From positions 1 through 64,000 of the forward strand of contig CAVZKY010000044.1 in assembly GCA_963775825.1 (NCBI GenBank): DNA of 64,000 bases, given 5' to 3'. Position numbers and translations under genes: made by a program. Positions within the stretch are counted from its first letter, which is position 1. Each line of letters begins with the position of its first letter. The notes beneath the pieces were generated by a model. It saw only the letters and a list, made by a program, of their open reading frames with translations, searched no databases and was not told the origin of the DNA. Positions 43,147 through 52,208 of this stretch are shown here, one piece after another. This DNA is from Bog-532 sp963775825 (GTDB lineage: Bacteria; Actinomycetota; Actinomycetes; Streptosporangiales; Streptosporangiaceae).

Positions 43147-44274
43147 ATGAGCCCTGACAACGGCACGAAGTCCGTCAAGCGCTGGCGGGACATGCTCGCC
43201 AGCGAACGGGACGCGGCCGCGCTGTACTCGCGGCTGGCTGACGCGCAGACCGGCGAACGCCAGGAGATCTTCCGTGAGCTGGCCTCGATCGAGCTGAAGC
43301 ACGCCGCGCACTGGGAAGACAAGCTGCGCGAAGCGGGCGCGGACGTGCCGGCCGCCGGCGGCCCGAGCCTGCGCACCCGGCTGATCGGCACGGCGGCGCG
43401 CAGGCTGTCGATCGAGACCGTGCTGCCGATGATCGAGCGAGCCGAGAAGGCCAACGCCGGCACGTACGACAACGATCCCGACGCCGCTCCCGGGATGGCC
43501 GCGGACGAGCGCAGCCATGCCCGGACCCTGGCGCACCTGATCGACGGGGGCCGCCCGGACCCGCAGGCGCAGATCCGGCGGCGTGAATCGTGGCACCGCA
43601 GCGACCGGTCCGGCGCGCTCCGGGCCGGCGTGTTCGGGGTGAGCGACGGCCTGGTGTCCAACACCGCCCTGGTGATGGGCTTCGCCGGATCCGGCACCTC
43701 ACGTACCGTGACGCTGCTGGCCGGGATCGCCGGCCTGCTGGCCGGGTCGTTCTCGATGGCGGCCGGTGAGTACATCTCCATGTCAAGCCAGCGGGAGATG
43801 TACGAGCGGGAGATCTCGCTCGAGCAGGCCGAACTGGAGGAGAAGCCGGAGGAGGAGCACGCCGAGCTGGTCCTGATCTACCGGGCCAAGGGCCTGAGCA
43901 AGCCCGAGGCAGAGCAGCTCGCCGACCGGATCATGGCCGACCGCTCGGTCGCGCTGGACACCCTAGCCCGGGAGGAACTGGGTCTTGACCCGGACGAGCT
44001 CGGGTCACCGTGGGGGTCCGCATTCTCCAGCCTGTTCGCGTTCGCCATCGGCGCGTTCGTCGTGATCATCCCCTACCTGGCCGGCAGCGGCACGGCGGCG
44101 CTGCTGACCGCGATCGTCCTCGCCGTCGCCGCGCTGTTCGGGGTGGGCGCGAGCATCGGCGCGCTGAACGGCCGGGGCGTGCTCCGCTCGGGTCTGCGCC
44201 AGGTCATCGCCGGGGTGATCGCCGGGGCGGTCACATTCGGCGTCGGCCGCCTGATCGGCGCGCACGTGTCCTGA
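43147..44274 (+). CDS. Rubrerythrin-like domain fused to VIT1/CCC1 transporter
   Basis: A 375-residue protein. Residues 1-140 form a ferritin-like four-helix bundle: LASERDAAALYSRLADAQTG, IFRELASIELKHAAHWEDKL and ADERSHARTL supply Glu and Glu-x-x-His ligands for iron. Residues 155-375 are VIT1/CCC1: RAGVFGVSDGLVSNTALVMG, AGSFSMAAGEYISMSSQREM and three or so further helices, with a Glu-rich cytoplasmic loop (LEEKPEEEHAELV) between. It would move iron or manganese across the membrane, with the bundle acting as a sensor or loader. Confidence 0.88.
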   Translation: MSPDNGTKSVKRWRDMLASERDAAALYSRLADAQTGERQEIFRELASIELKHAAHWEDKLREAGADVPAAGGPSLRTRLIGTAARRLSIETVLPMIERAEKANAGTYDNDPDAAPGMAADERSHARTLAHLIDGGRPDPQAQIRRRESWHRSDRSGALRAGVFGVSDGLVSNTALVMGFAGSGTSRTVTLLAGIAGLLAGSFSMAAGEYISMSSQREMYEREISLEQAELEEKPEEEHAELVLIYRAKGLSKPEAEQLADRIMADRSVALDTLAREELGLDPDELGSPWGSAFSSLFAFAIGAFVVIIPYLAGSGTAALLTAIVLAVAALFGVGASIGALNGRGVLRSGLRQVIAGVIAGAVTFGVGRLIGAHVS

Positions 44275-44308
44275 CGCGGCTCGGTCGGGTCCTCAGGCCG
44301 CTCCTGAC

Positions 44309-44547
44309 TAGGGCCGCGGGATATTGCGTACGTTGAGCCGCGCGATGTTGGCCACCTCGCCGACCCCGCCGTCGAGGACCATCTTGCCCAGCGACAGCGC
44401 GAAGCCCTTCGCGTCCTCGGGAGGGATATGGAGGGCACCTCGGTCGCGTCGGGGGTGGTGACGACGTCGAGCAGGGCAGGTCCGTCGTGAGCAAAGACGG
44501 CCCTGGACCAGGACCTCGAGCAGATCGTCGGCTACGTGCCTGGGCAT
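44309..44547 (-). pseudogene. Remnant of a pyruvate oxidase/TPP-dependent dehydrogenase
   Basis: The minus strand starts MPRHVADDLLEVLVQG at 44547, like a PoxB-type start. It changes frame to DGPALLDVVTTPDATEVPSI near 44470, a piece from near the C-terminus, and changes again to DAKGFALSLGKMVLDG, EVANIARLNVRNIPRP and a stop at about 44309. Nearly all of the middle of the enzyme (about 500 residues) is missing. It is an internal-deletion remnant. Confidence 0.65.
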
Positions 44548-44598
44548 GTTGTCCCCTTTGAAGAACGTCTCGGCGGCAGGGTCCTTGCACTGGGTCCA

Positions 44599-45228
44599 TC
44601 AGTGGCCTCGGGCGATCCAGTCCTGGAGGTCCGGGGCCTCGGTGCCGATCGTGGTGTCGGGACCGTGGCCGGGGTGCACCACCGTGTCCCCCGGGAGCGG
44701 CAGCAGTTTTTCGCGGATCGACGCGATGATCGTGCCGAAGTCACTGAACGAACGGCCGGTGGCCCCGGGGCCGCCCGCGAACAGGGTGTCCCCGGTGAAC
44801 ACCGCGCCCAGTCCGGCGTCGTACAGGCAGCACGATCCGGGGGTGTGCCCGGGGGTGTGCAGCACCCGCAGCCTGGTGCCGCCGACGATGATGTCCTGGC
44901 CGTCGGCCAGCTCCCCGCCAGGGTCGGTGTACGGGTGGGTGAGCCGCCAGACCGGCAGGTCGGCGGGATGCAGCAGCACCGGGGCACCGGTCGCCGCAGC
45001 GAGGGCGGGCGCGGCCCGCACGTGGTCATCGTGGCCGTGGGTGGCGATGATGGCGCGGACCTGGCGGGACCCGATCACGTCGAGGATCGTGGGCACGTCG
45101 TGCGGCACGTCCAGCACCACGCATTCGGCACCGTCGCCGACGACCCACACATTGTTTTCCACGTCGAAGGTCTGGCCGTCGAGGGAGAACGTGCCCCGCG
45201 TAACAGCATGATCGACGCTGGCCCTCAC
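44599..45228 (-). CDS. Metallo-beta-lactamase-fold hydrolase (glyoxalase II-like)
   Basis: A 209-residue protein. The metal-binding motif is IATHGHDDHVRAAP (HxHxDH), with later ligands in LHTPGHTPGSCCLYD, FTGDTLFAGG and VVHPGHGPDTT. This is the full set for a dinuclear metal site. The length and PGHTPGS motif resemble glyoxalase II or thioesterase-like enzymes, and mycothiol esters are possible substrates in this group. It is divergent from the XRE regulator. Confidence 0.85.
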   Translation of the reverse strand: MRASVDHAVTRGTFSLDGQTFDVENNVWVVGDGAECVVLDVPHDVPTILDVIGSRQVRAIIATHGHDDHVRAAPALAAATGAPVLLHPADLPVWRLTHPYTDPGGELADGQDIIVGGTRLRVLHTPGHTPGSCCLYDAGLGAVFTGDTLFAGGPGATGRSFSDFGTIIASIREKLLPLPGDTVVHPGHGPDTTIGTEAPDLQDWIARGH

Positions 45229-45302
45229 TCGGCCAGCCTAAGGGGCCCAGGCCAGACTAATATAGGGGGAGCCGCACCGGATTCGCACCGAGAGCGAGGG
45301 CA

Positions 45303-46206
45303 TTGGACACGACGCGGGGCACGCCAGGACCGGAGGAATCGGGCATCGTTGACTACGGCCAGGTCGGCCCGACGGTGGTTCGCTTGCTCCTCGGCGCGCG
45401 GCTGCGCCGGCTCCGCCAGGCCGCGGGGGTCACCCGGGACAGCGCCGGGGACGCGATCCGGGCGTCTGGGTCCAAGATCAGCCGGCTCGAGCTGGGCCGG
45501 ACCGGCTTCAAGCAACGCGACGTGTCTGACCTGCTCAGCTTCTACGGGGTCGGTGACAGCGCCGAACGGGAGGACCTGCTCGCCCTGGCCCGGCAGGCCA
45601 ACGCGGCGGGCTGGTGGCACTCCTACAGCGACGTGCTGCCCGCGTGGTTCGAGCCCTACCTCGGCCTTGAGCAGGCGGCGAGCATCATCCGCAGCTACGA
45701 CGTGCAGTTCATCCCCGGGCTGCTGCAGACCCCGGACTACGCCCGGGCGGTGGCCCGGCTGATGGACCGCGTCCCAGAATCCGCAGTCGAGCAGACGGTC
45801 GCGCTGCGGATGCGCCTGGCAGCAGCTGCTGCACCGCGAGCACCCGCCGCACCTGTGGGCGGTCATCGACGAGACCGCCCTGCGCCGCCCCATCGGCGGC
45901 CGGGGCGTGATGCTCGCCCAGGTCGATCACCTGATCAGGATGTCGCGCCGGCCCCACATCACCATCCAGGTCATGCCGTTCAGCGCGGGCGGCCACACCG
46001 GCACGGGTGCGCAGATGATCCAGCTGCGCTTTCCTGAGGGGCTGCTGCCCGACCTGGTTTACCAGGAGCAGCTCGAGAGCGCGATCTACCTCAACAAGCC
46101 CGCCGACACCGTGCGCTACTGGAATATCTTGAACAGTGTGGTCACCGAGGCGCTCCCCCCGGAGCAGAGCGCGGAGATGCTCCGCAAACTGTCTGATCTG
46201 ATTTGA
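45303..46206 (+). CDS. XRE-type regulator with DUF5753, one frameshift
   Basis: The N-terminal helix-turn-helix is LLGARLRRLRQAAGVTRDSA, GDAIRASGSKISRLELGRTG. DUF5753 begins near residue 95 with QANAAGWWHSYSDVLPAWFE and PGLLQTPDYARAV. At about 45822 the frame shifts by one base. In the next frame QQLLHREHPPHLWAVIDETA and LAQVDHLIRMSRRPHITIQV continue to the stop at 46206. These regulators usually sit next to a DUF397 gene in actinomycetes; none is seen here. TTG start at 45303. Confidence 0.8.
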
Positions 46207-46210
46207 CCTC

Positions 46211-46326
46211 TCAATGAGGCGCCGGGATGCGGTTGTGTTCGGGGCGCCATCAATGAGGCGCCGGGATGCGGTCGTGTTCGGGGCGCCATCAATGAGGCGC
46301 CCGGATGTGGTCGTGATCGGCGGCGG
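46211..46326 (+). repeat. 39-bp repeat that triplicates a gene start
   Basis: Copies begin at 46211, 46250 and 46289. The first two are almost identical (TCAATGAGGCGCCGGGATGC...); the third is the real N-terminus of the next gene, differing at several bases. Each copy has an in-frame ATG, at 46214, 46253 and 46292. Confidence 0.9.
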
Positions 46327-47965
46327 GCACAACGGCCTGGTCGCCGCCGCGTACCTGGCCCGCAGCGGGCTTGACACCCTGGTGTGCGAGCGCCGGGACG
46401 TGCCCGGCGGTGCCGCGGTCAGCGAGCACCCGTTCGGGCCGGACTACACGGTCACCTCGCTGTCGTACGTGGTGTCCCTGCTGCCGCCGGATCTCGTTCG
46501 CGACCTGCGGCTGCGGCAGCACGGGTACTACGTCTACCCGCAGGGGCCCTACTTCGCGCCGCGTGCCGACGGGCGCGCCCTGCGGTTGCCCGCGGACCCG
46601 GTGGCGCGGCACGCCGAGATCGCGCGGTTCTCCCGCGCCGACGCGGACGCCTACGGGGCCTACGAGGCGCACCTGGCGCAGCTGGGCCGGCTGCTCGGCC
46701 CGCTGCTGCACCAGATCCCGCCGCGCCTCGGCTCGCGGCGGCCCGCCGACCTGTGGCGGCAGGCCCGGCTGCTGGCCCAACTGCGGGGAGCTGGCGTGCG
46801 GGAGTCGGTGGATCTGACCCGACTGCTCACCGGCAGCATCGCCGACCTGCTCGACCGTTACTTCGAAAGCGACGCGGTACGGGGCGCGCTGTCGGTCTCG
46901 GGTGTCATCGGCACCTGGGCCGGACCGCGGTCGGCGGGAACGGCCTACGTCATGCTGCACCACCACATCGGGGAGGCCGACGGGCAGGCGGGTGCGTGGG
47001 GCTTCCCGCGCGGCGGCATGGGCGGGGTCACCGGGGCGCTCGCCGCCGCGGCCCGGTCGTTCGGCGCGGAGATCCGCACTGGCGCCGAGGTTGCCCGTAT
47101 CCGGACCCGCGCCGGACGGGTCACCGGGGTGACCCTGGCCAGCGGGGAGGAGATCGACGCTGACGTCGTCATCACGACGGCGCATCCGGCGATCTCTTTC
47201 CTGCGCCTGCTGGACGCGGCCGAGCTGCCGCCCGGGTTCGTGGCGGACATCCGTGGCTGGCAGACCCGCAGCGGCACCGTGAAGATCAACCTCGCTCTCG
47301 ACCGGCTGCCGGTGTTCACCAGCCATCCTGAGCCGGACCCGCACGTCTACGGCGGCACCATCGTGCTGGCCGAGAGCCTCGACGACGTGGAGACCGCCTT
47401 CCAGCAGGCGGTCTCCGGCCAGCCGTCCGCGCGGCCGTTCGCCGACATCTGCATCCCGAGCGTGTTCGACGACTCGCTGGCGCCGCCCGGTCAGCACGTC
47501 ATGTCGCTGTTCACCCAGTGGGTGCCGCACGGCTACGCGGACGCGCCGCATGAGGCCGAACTGGCCGCGTACGCGGACCGCGTGCTGGGCCGGGTGGAAG
47601 CGGTCGCGCCCGGCTTCGCCAGCTCCGTACTGCACCGCCAAGTGATCGGGCCGCACCAGATGCAGGAGGAGTACGGCCTGGTGGGCGGGAACATCTTCCA
47701 CGGCGAGCTGTCGCTCGGCCAGATGTTCCACGCCCGGCCCGCTGCGGGCTACGCGGACCTGCGCACCCCGGTCCGGGGCCTCTACCAGGCCGGCTCGGCC
47801 ACCCACGGCGGCGGCGGGGTCACCGGCATTCCGGGCCGCAACGTCGTGCGCCAGGTCCTCGCCGACCAGCGGACCCAGCGGTGGGCAGACCGCTGGCGCG
47901 CAGTCCGGCCGCCCCGCAGCCCGGCCGCCCCGACGCCCCCTGCCGGGACTACGGGGGAGCATTGA
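46292..47965 (+). CDS. FAD-dependent oxidoreductase, phytoene-desaturase-like
   Basis: A 557-residue protein when started at the ATG at 46292. The dinucleotide-binding start is PDVVVIGGGHNGLVAAAYLA and CERRDVPGGAAV. WGFPRGGMGGVTGALAAAAR and a C-terminal GLYQAGSATHGGGGVTGIPG are typical of CrtI/RetSat-like flavoenzymes. The upstream in-frame ATGs at 46214 and 46253 would add two copies of MRRRDAVVFGAPS, which look like a decayed duplicate of the true start. No carotenoid genes are nearby, so the substrate is unknown. Confidence 0.84.
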   Translation: MRRPDVVVIGGGHNGLVAAAYLARSGLDTLVCERRDVPGGAAVSEHPFGPDYTVTSLSYVVSLLPPDLVRDLRLRQHGYYVYPQGPYFAPRADGRALRLPADPVARHAEIARFSRADADAYGAYEAHLAQLGRLLGPLLHQIPPRLGSRRPADLWRQARLLAQLRGAGVRESVDLTRLLTGSIADLLDRYFESDAVRGALSVSGVIGTWAGPRSAGTAYVMLHHHIGEADGQAGAWGFPRGGMGGVTGALAAAARSFGAEIRTGAEVARIRTRAGRVTGVTLASGEEIDADVVITTAHPAISFLRLLDAAELPPGFVADIRGWQTRSGTVKINLALDRLPVFTSHPEPDPHVYGGTIVLAESLDDVETAFQQAVSGQPSARPFADICIPSVFDDSLAPPGQHVMSLFTQWVPHGYADAPHEAELAAYADRVLGRVEAVAPGFASSVLHRQVIGPHQMQEEYGLVGGNIFHGELSLGQMFHARPAAGYADLRTPVRGLYQAGSATHGGGGVTGIPGRNVVRQVLADQRTQRWADRWRAVRPPRSPAAPTPPAGTTGEH

Positions 47966-48007
47966 AAGCGCTCCCTGGAAGCGGGCGCGCGGGGCGGGCC
48001 AGGCGGG

Positions 48008-49339
48008 TTATTTGCTGTCGGCCTCGATCAGGCGCTCGATGAGGTCGTCGACGGTGCCCGTCTTGGGCAGGTCCCGCGCGGCGAGCTGATCGCTCAGCTC
48101 GGCCTTGGTCAGGCCCTCGTAGCGCTCGCGGGCCTTGTCGTCCTCGACCAGGCGCTCGGTGAGCTCGTCGACGGTGCCCGTCTTGGGCAGGTCCCGGGCG
48201 GCGAGCTCGTCGCTCAGCTCGGCCTTGAACCAGCCGTCGTAGCGCTCGCGGGCCTGGTCATGGGCCTGCCTGGCCTGCTCCCGCTCGGCCTTGCGGGCCT
48301 GACGGGCGCGCTCCTGCTCGGCCTGCTCGGCCTTTTCCGCCTGCTCGCGGACGGCCTGCTCGGCCTGGGCGGCCTGCTCGTGGACGGCCTGCTCGTGGAC
48401 GGCCTGCTCGGCCTGGGCGGCCTGCTCGTGCACGGCGTGGCCGACCGATGCGGGCATCTCGCGCACGATGTCAGCGGCCGACTCGGCCTGGTTGCGGGCC
48501 ACGCCGGTCAGCGTGCCCGCTGCCTCGGCCCACTTGACGGTGAGAAAGCGGTTGACGTCCACCACCCGCTGCAGGAGATCGAAGTAGCGTTCGACGGCCG
48601 GGATCAGGTCGAGCTGCGGCAGCCGTGGAACAAGGCCGGTCAGGCCTTGTGCGCCCTGCGTCCACAGGTCAGCGGTCTTGTCCACCGCGTTGCGGGCCTG
48701 GCTCGCCGCATCGCTGTAGTGCCTGGTCATGCTCGTCATGAGCGTTCCTTCTCGGTAATCGGGATGAAACTCGCCCCGGCCTATTACGGCGTCCCGGGCC
48801 TTGTCAGCGACCGCCACAACCGGCCCGATGGACTTAAGGACGCCGGGTGAAGGCGGGGTACCCGGATGGGGTCGGGTGGGCGCAGTTTTTTTGGCCTGCT
48901 CTAGCCTTTCGCCCAGCTCCTCGGCTTCGGTGCTGGTCAGTGCCGACCGTAGGCCGGGCCATACCCGGGCCTCCTCGAACGCGATGTGCTCGCGCCCGGC
49001 CGTGATGAACCGGCCCAGCAACTTCTCAAACTCGGGGTCATCGGCACCGGTCCTGCCCAGCCGGTCCAGGATCTGCTTGGCCTGCTGCTCCTGGCCCGTC
49101 GCCTCGTCAGCGAGCCGCCCGCCGTCGGGCAGCCGGTCGCGCACGGCCGGCCAGAAGTACATCTCCTCGACCGCCTCGTGCCTGGATTCCTCGATGACCA
49201 GCGTTTCCGCCATCTTCTTGCGCAGGGCCAGCTGATCCGGGCTGGCGCCATTAGCGGCCGTCGGGCCCTTCTCGAATTCCGACAGCATCTGCTTGACTTC
49301 TTCATGGTCCCGGCTCAGTACCTCGAACACGGTCGGCAT
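48008..49339 (-). CDS. Hemerythrin-like domain fused to coiled-coil/SAP-like protein
   Basis: A 443-residue open frame from ATG 49339 (AGGAG upstream). Residues 1-150 are an HHE hemerythrin bundle: SRDHEEVKQMLSEFE, VIEESRHEAVEEMYFWPAV and GREHIAFEEARVWPGL. Homologues normally end near residue 190. Here the frame continues into MTSMTRHYSDAASQARNAVD (48739), which has its own AAGGA ribosome-binding site. A phasin-like helical part, AEQAVHEQAAQ repeats and two SAP-like units (KAELSDQLAARDLPKTGTVD) follow. So it is either one fusion or two overlapping products. Confidence 0.78.
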   Translation of the reverse strand: MPTVFEVLSRDHEEVKQMLSEFEKGPTAANGASPDQLALRKKMAETLVIEESRHEAVEEMYFWPAVRDRLPDGGRLADEATGQEQQAKQILDRLGRTGADDPEFEKLLGRFITAGREHIAFEEARVWPGLRSALTSTEAEELGERLEQAKKTAPTRPHPGTPPSPGVLKSIGPVVAVADKARDAVIGRGEFHPDYREGTLMTSMTRHYSDAASQARNAVDKTADLWTQGAQGLTGLVPRLPQLDLIPAVERYFDLLQRVVDVNRFLTVKWAEAAGTLTGVARNQAESAADIVREMPASVGHAVHEQAAQAEQAVHEQAVHEQAAQAEQAVREQAEKAEQAEQERARQARKAEREQARQAHDQARERYDGWFKAELSDELAARDLPKTGTVDELTERLVEDDKARERYEGLTKAELSDQLAARDLPKTGTVDDLIERLIEADSK

Positions 49340-49802
49340 AGATCTCTTACTCCTAAACGTCACTGACTTCTGAGCTGCTACCTGGCAGCGCACCTCCCAG
49401 CCAGAGCCGGCCGGCACGAGGGTCGGCCGGTCCTCCGCTGGTGGTGGGAGTACGCCGAGCACGCCACCTCGGTTCCATCCCCGGAACTGGTATCGCAAGG
49501 TGACGGTCATCTCACCGAACGCGCCGCCGATGAGTTCCTAGCCGCCCCTCAGCAGCCCGCCTGAACGCCGTCAGGGTTGCTGTGGGCAGAACGTGGCGAG
49601 TACGCACGCTGCGTGGCCCGCCAACGTCCTACTCCCCGCGATCCTGGCCGCTATGCCGCCCCGGCAAGATATCTCCAGGGAAACTTGGTCGGTACGGTTC
49701 CGCTGCACCGTTCATGGCGGGACTTCGGGGAGCGAATTCGGTCGTATCCACTGAAAATGCTCCCCGTGACCGGGGCGGTGGCGCAGGGCGCTAAGTTGCC
49801 GG
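49340..49802. other. Gap of 463 bases with a short relative of the interspersed repeat
   Basis: No convincing gene is seen between the hemerythrin start and the ABC permease stop. Bases near 49748-49785 (CACTGAAAATGCTCCCC) match the reverse complement of one end of the 105-bp repeat found at 7604 and 34311. The part before that could hold the hemerythrin promoter. Confidence 0.45.
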
Positions 49803-50648
49803 TCACGCATCGCGGAGGTGCACAAGCATGCCGCCGAGCAGGAGCGCCGCGGCGGCCCAGGCGGCGAGGACGCCGAGGCCGGCCCAGGGGCTTATGGGCA
49901 GGCTGCGCAGGCCGGTGGTGGCCTGGATGGCGAGCCCGGCGATCATCGGCGCGATCTGCTGGATGTGCCGGGCCAGGTGCGAGTTGCCGAGCACGACAGT
50001 GACGATCGGGAAGGCGTAGAGCAGGCCGAGGACGGTCCCGATGGCCAGCGCGGAATCGCGTACAGCGGCCGCGACGCCCAGGCTGAGCAGGGCAATCAGG
50101 GCGAAGTAGAGAACCGACCCGGCGGCGGCGCGCAGTACCGGCCCGTCGCCCAGCGACAGCGGCGGGTAGCCGTGCGCCGGGGTGAAACCGCGGCTGGGCA
50201 GGATGAGCCGCCCGGCGAGCCAGGCGCCGAGGACGGCGATGGCTCCCGCCGCCAGCACCAGGCTGGTGATGGTGCCGGCCTTGGCGGCCAGGACGGTGGT
50301 CCGGCGCGGCATGGCGGTGAAGGTGGCCCGGATCATGCCGCTGCTGTACTCGCCGCTCATCGCCGCCACGGCGAGGATGACGACCACCGCCTGACTGAGG
50401 TACATCCCGGTCAGGCTGATCCGCGCGGCATCGAGGTCACAGCTCGCGGAGGGGCAGCTCGCGGCGGCGTCCGCCCCGGCGCCGAGGGCCACGGTCAGGG
50501 TGATGACGGCCAACAGCAGCCAGATCGTGCCTGGCAGGGTGAGCCGCTTCGTCCACTCGGCGCGCAGCGCTTCCCGCAGGCCCGTCCAGGCTTCCCGCAT
50601 GCTCGTCCAGCCCGCGGGCAGCGCGTCAGCCAAGCTGGTGTGGCTCAT
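49803..50648 (-). CDS. ABC-2 type transporter permease
   Basis: A 281-residue protein that starts at 50648 in an ATGA overlap with the upstream permease. It has about six membrane segments, including GTIWLLLAVITLTVALG, TGMYLSQAVVVILAVAAM and GVLAAWAAAALLLGGMLV, and the usual GEYSSGMIRATFTAMPRRTT loop of ABC-2 permeases. It would form the channel of an exporter with the ATPase encoded two genes upstream. Confidence 0.84.
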   Translation of the reverse strand: MSHTSLADALPAGWTSMREAWTGLREALRAEWTKRLTLPGTIWLLLAVITLTVALGAGADAAASCPSASCDLDAARISLTGMYLSQAVVVILAVAAMSGEYSSGMIRATFTAMPRRTTVLAAKAGTITSLVLAAGAIAVLGAWLAGRLILPSRGFTPAHGYPPLSLGDGPVLRAAAGSVLYFALIALLSLGVAAAVRDSALAIGTVLGLLYAFPIVTVVLGNSHLARHIQQIAPMIAGLAIQATTGLRSLPISPWAGLGVLAAWAAAALLLGGMLVHLRDA

Positions 50649-52208
50649 GCGTCTCTCCTCCGGAGCAGGATGACGGCCAGGCCGAGGGCCACCGCGGCAT
50701 AGCCGCACAGCACGGCGAAGCCGGCCAGGGCGCCAGCGGGAAGTAGCCGTTCGCCGGCGTGTACGGGGCGCTCACCTGCGGATACCGCGGGATGGTCTGC
50801 TGGATGGCGAAGGCGGCGGCCGGAGTGACCCGCAGCAGCCAGTCCGCGGCGCCGACGGGCAGCACCGGCAGCGCGGTGGCGAAGAAATACGGCAGCACGA
50901 CCGCCACGATGACGGCGGTGACCGCTCCGGCGCCGTGCCGCAGGATCGTGCCCAGGGCGAGGGCGAGCATGGCGGCGACCGCGAACAGAGCCGCGGTCCC
51001 GGCCACCACGCGCACCTCGGTGAACGCCGTGACCGGCAGGATGAAGTTGCCGTTGAAGCGCAGCAGCCGTTCACCGAGCAAGAGCGCGGCGGTGCCGCCG
51101 GCCAGGCCGGCGATGAAGGTGACCGAGCCGATCACGACGGCTTTAGCGGCCAGCACGCGGCCCCGCGCGGGGGTCGCGGTGAAGGTAACCCGGATCAGGC
51201 CGCGCCGGTACTCCGTGGTGATGAACATCGTCGCCACAACGATCACCGCGATCAGCCCGCCGAACGCGCCCAGCAGCGTCTGTTCGATGACAATGCCTGT
51301 CCCGTCGCCGGCCGGTACGTCCGGCGCGATGTCACCGGACCCGGTCACGGTGATGGTCCCGCCGGACTGGTGAAACCCGGTGCCCGGTGACACGCCTCCG
51401 ACCGGGTCGCCAGCCCAGCTGCCGCCGGGCCGCTGGCCGCTGACGCTGAGCTGTTCGAAGCGGGCGGCGGCCAGGGCGGCGCCACCGTGCGCGCTTGATC
51501 CGCTGGCGGACTGGGCGGTGATCTGGCTAGAGCCCGGGGCGGCGGCGAACATCCCCGCCTGCACGGTCGCCGGCAGCCCGGCCAGGTGAGCGGTGCCCAC
51601 CGTGGTCCAGTGCGTGCCATCGGCGGACTCGTAGCCGGTGAGCGTGTCACCGGAGCGGGTCAGCCGCAGCCAGCGCGGGGACGCCGCAGACGCCGGGCGG
51701 CCGGCCCGGCGATGTCGCCGGTGTAGTCATACTGCATCCGTACTCCATGGCCGGCGGTGACCATCATCGCCGCGTAGGCCGATCCGGGCCTCGTGCTCGC
51801 CTGGATGATGATCCCGGCCTTGGACCACGGCGCCAATCCGGCCGGGCCCTGACCGGCGGTCAGTGACGTTATCCGGGCGGTGAGGTGGCCGTCGCCAGCC
51901 AGCGGCCGGTGCACGAAATAGAAGCTGTCGGTCACGGCCTCGCCGCCCGGGCCCACCGGAGCGGAACAGCCCGCACCTACGGTGACCGGGCCATTCGCAG
52001 TGACCTGGCCGCCGCACGAACTGTGGTCGAGCAGGGCGATCCCGGCGGTCACCAGCCCGGCGAGGACCACGCCGATGACCCAGCCGCGGACGGTGCGGAA
52101 CTTGATCCACTCCGCCCGCAGCAGCAGCCCGAACCCGGCCGGCACGGCCGGCCCGGCCAGCCCGGTCTCCCGGCCCGGCCGGAATGACGTCACCATGGAA
52201 GTAGTCAT
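50645..52208 (-). CDS. ABC-2 type permease with extracellular jelly-roll insert (two frameshifts)
   Basis: From ATG 52208, the first membrane segment is VRGWVIGVVLAGLVTAGIAL. A long extracytoplasmic part then follows: DSFYFVHRPLAGDGHLTARI, GIIIQASTRPGSAYAAMMVT and SGDTLTGYESADGTHWTTVG, a concanavalin-like fold as in DUF1349-type domains. The frame breaks near 51705. After it come QTLLGAFGGLIAVIVVATMF, a TTEYRRGLIRVTFTATPARG loop and further helices. A second break near 50730 precedes the final helix, which ends in a stop that overlaps the next ATG. The two breaks keep both parts readable. Confidence 0.78.
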
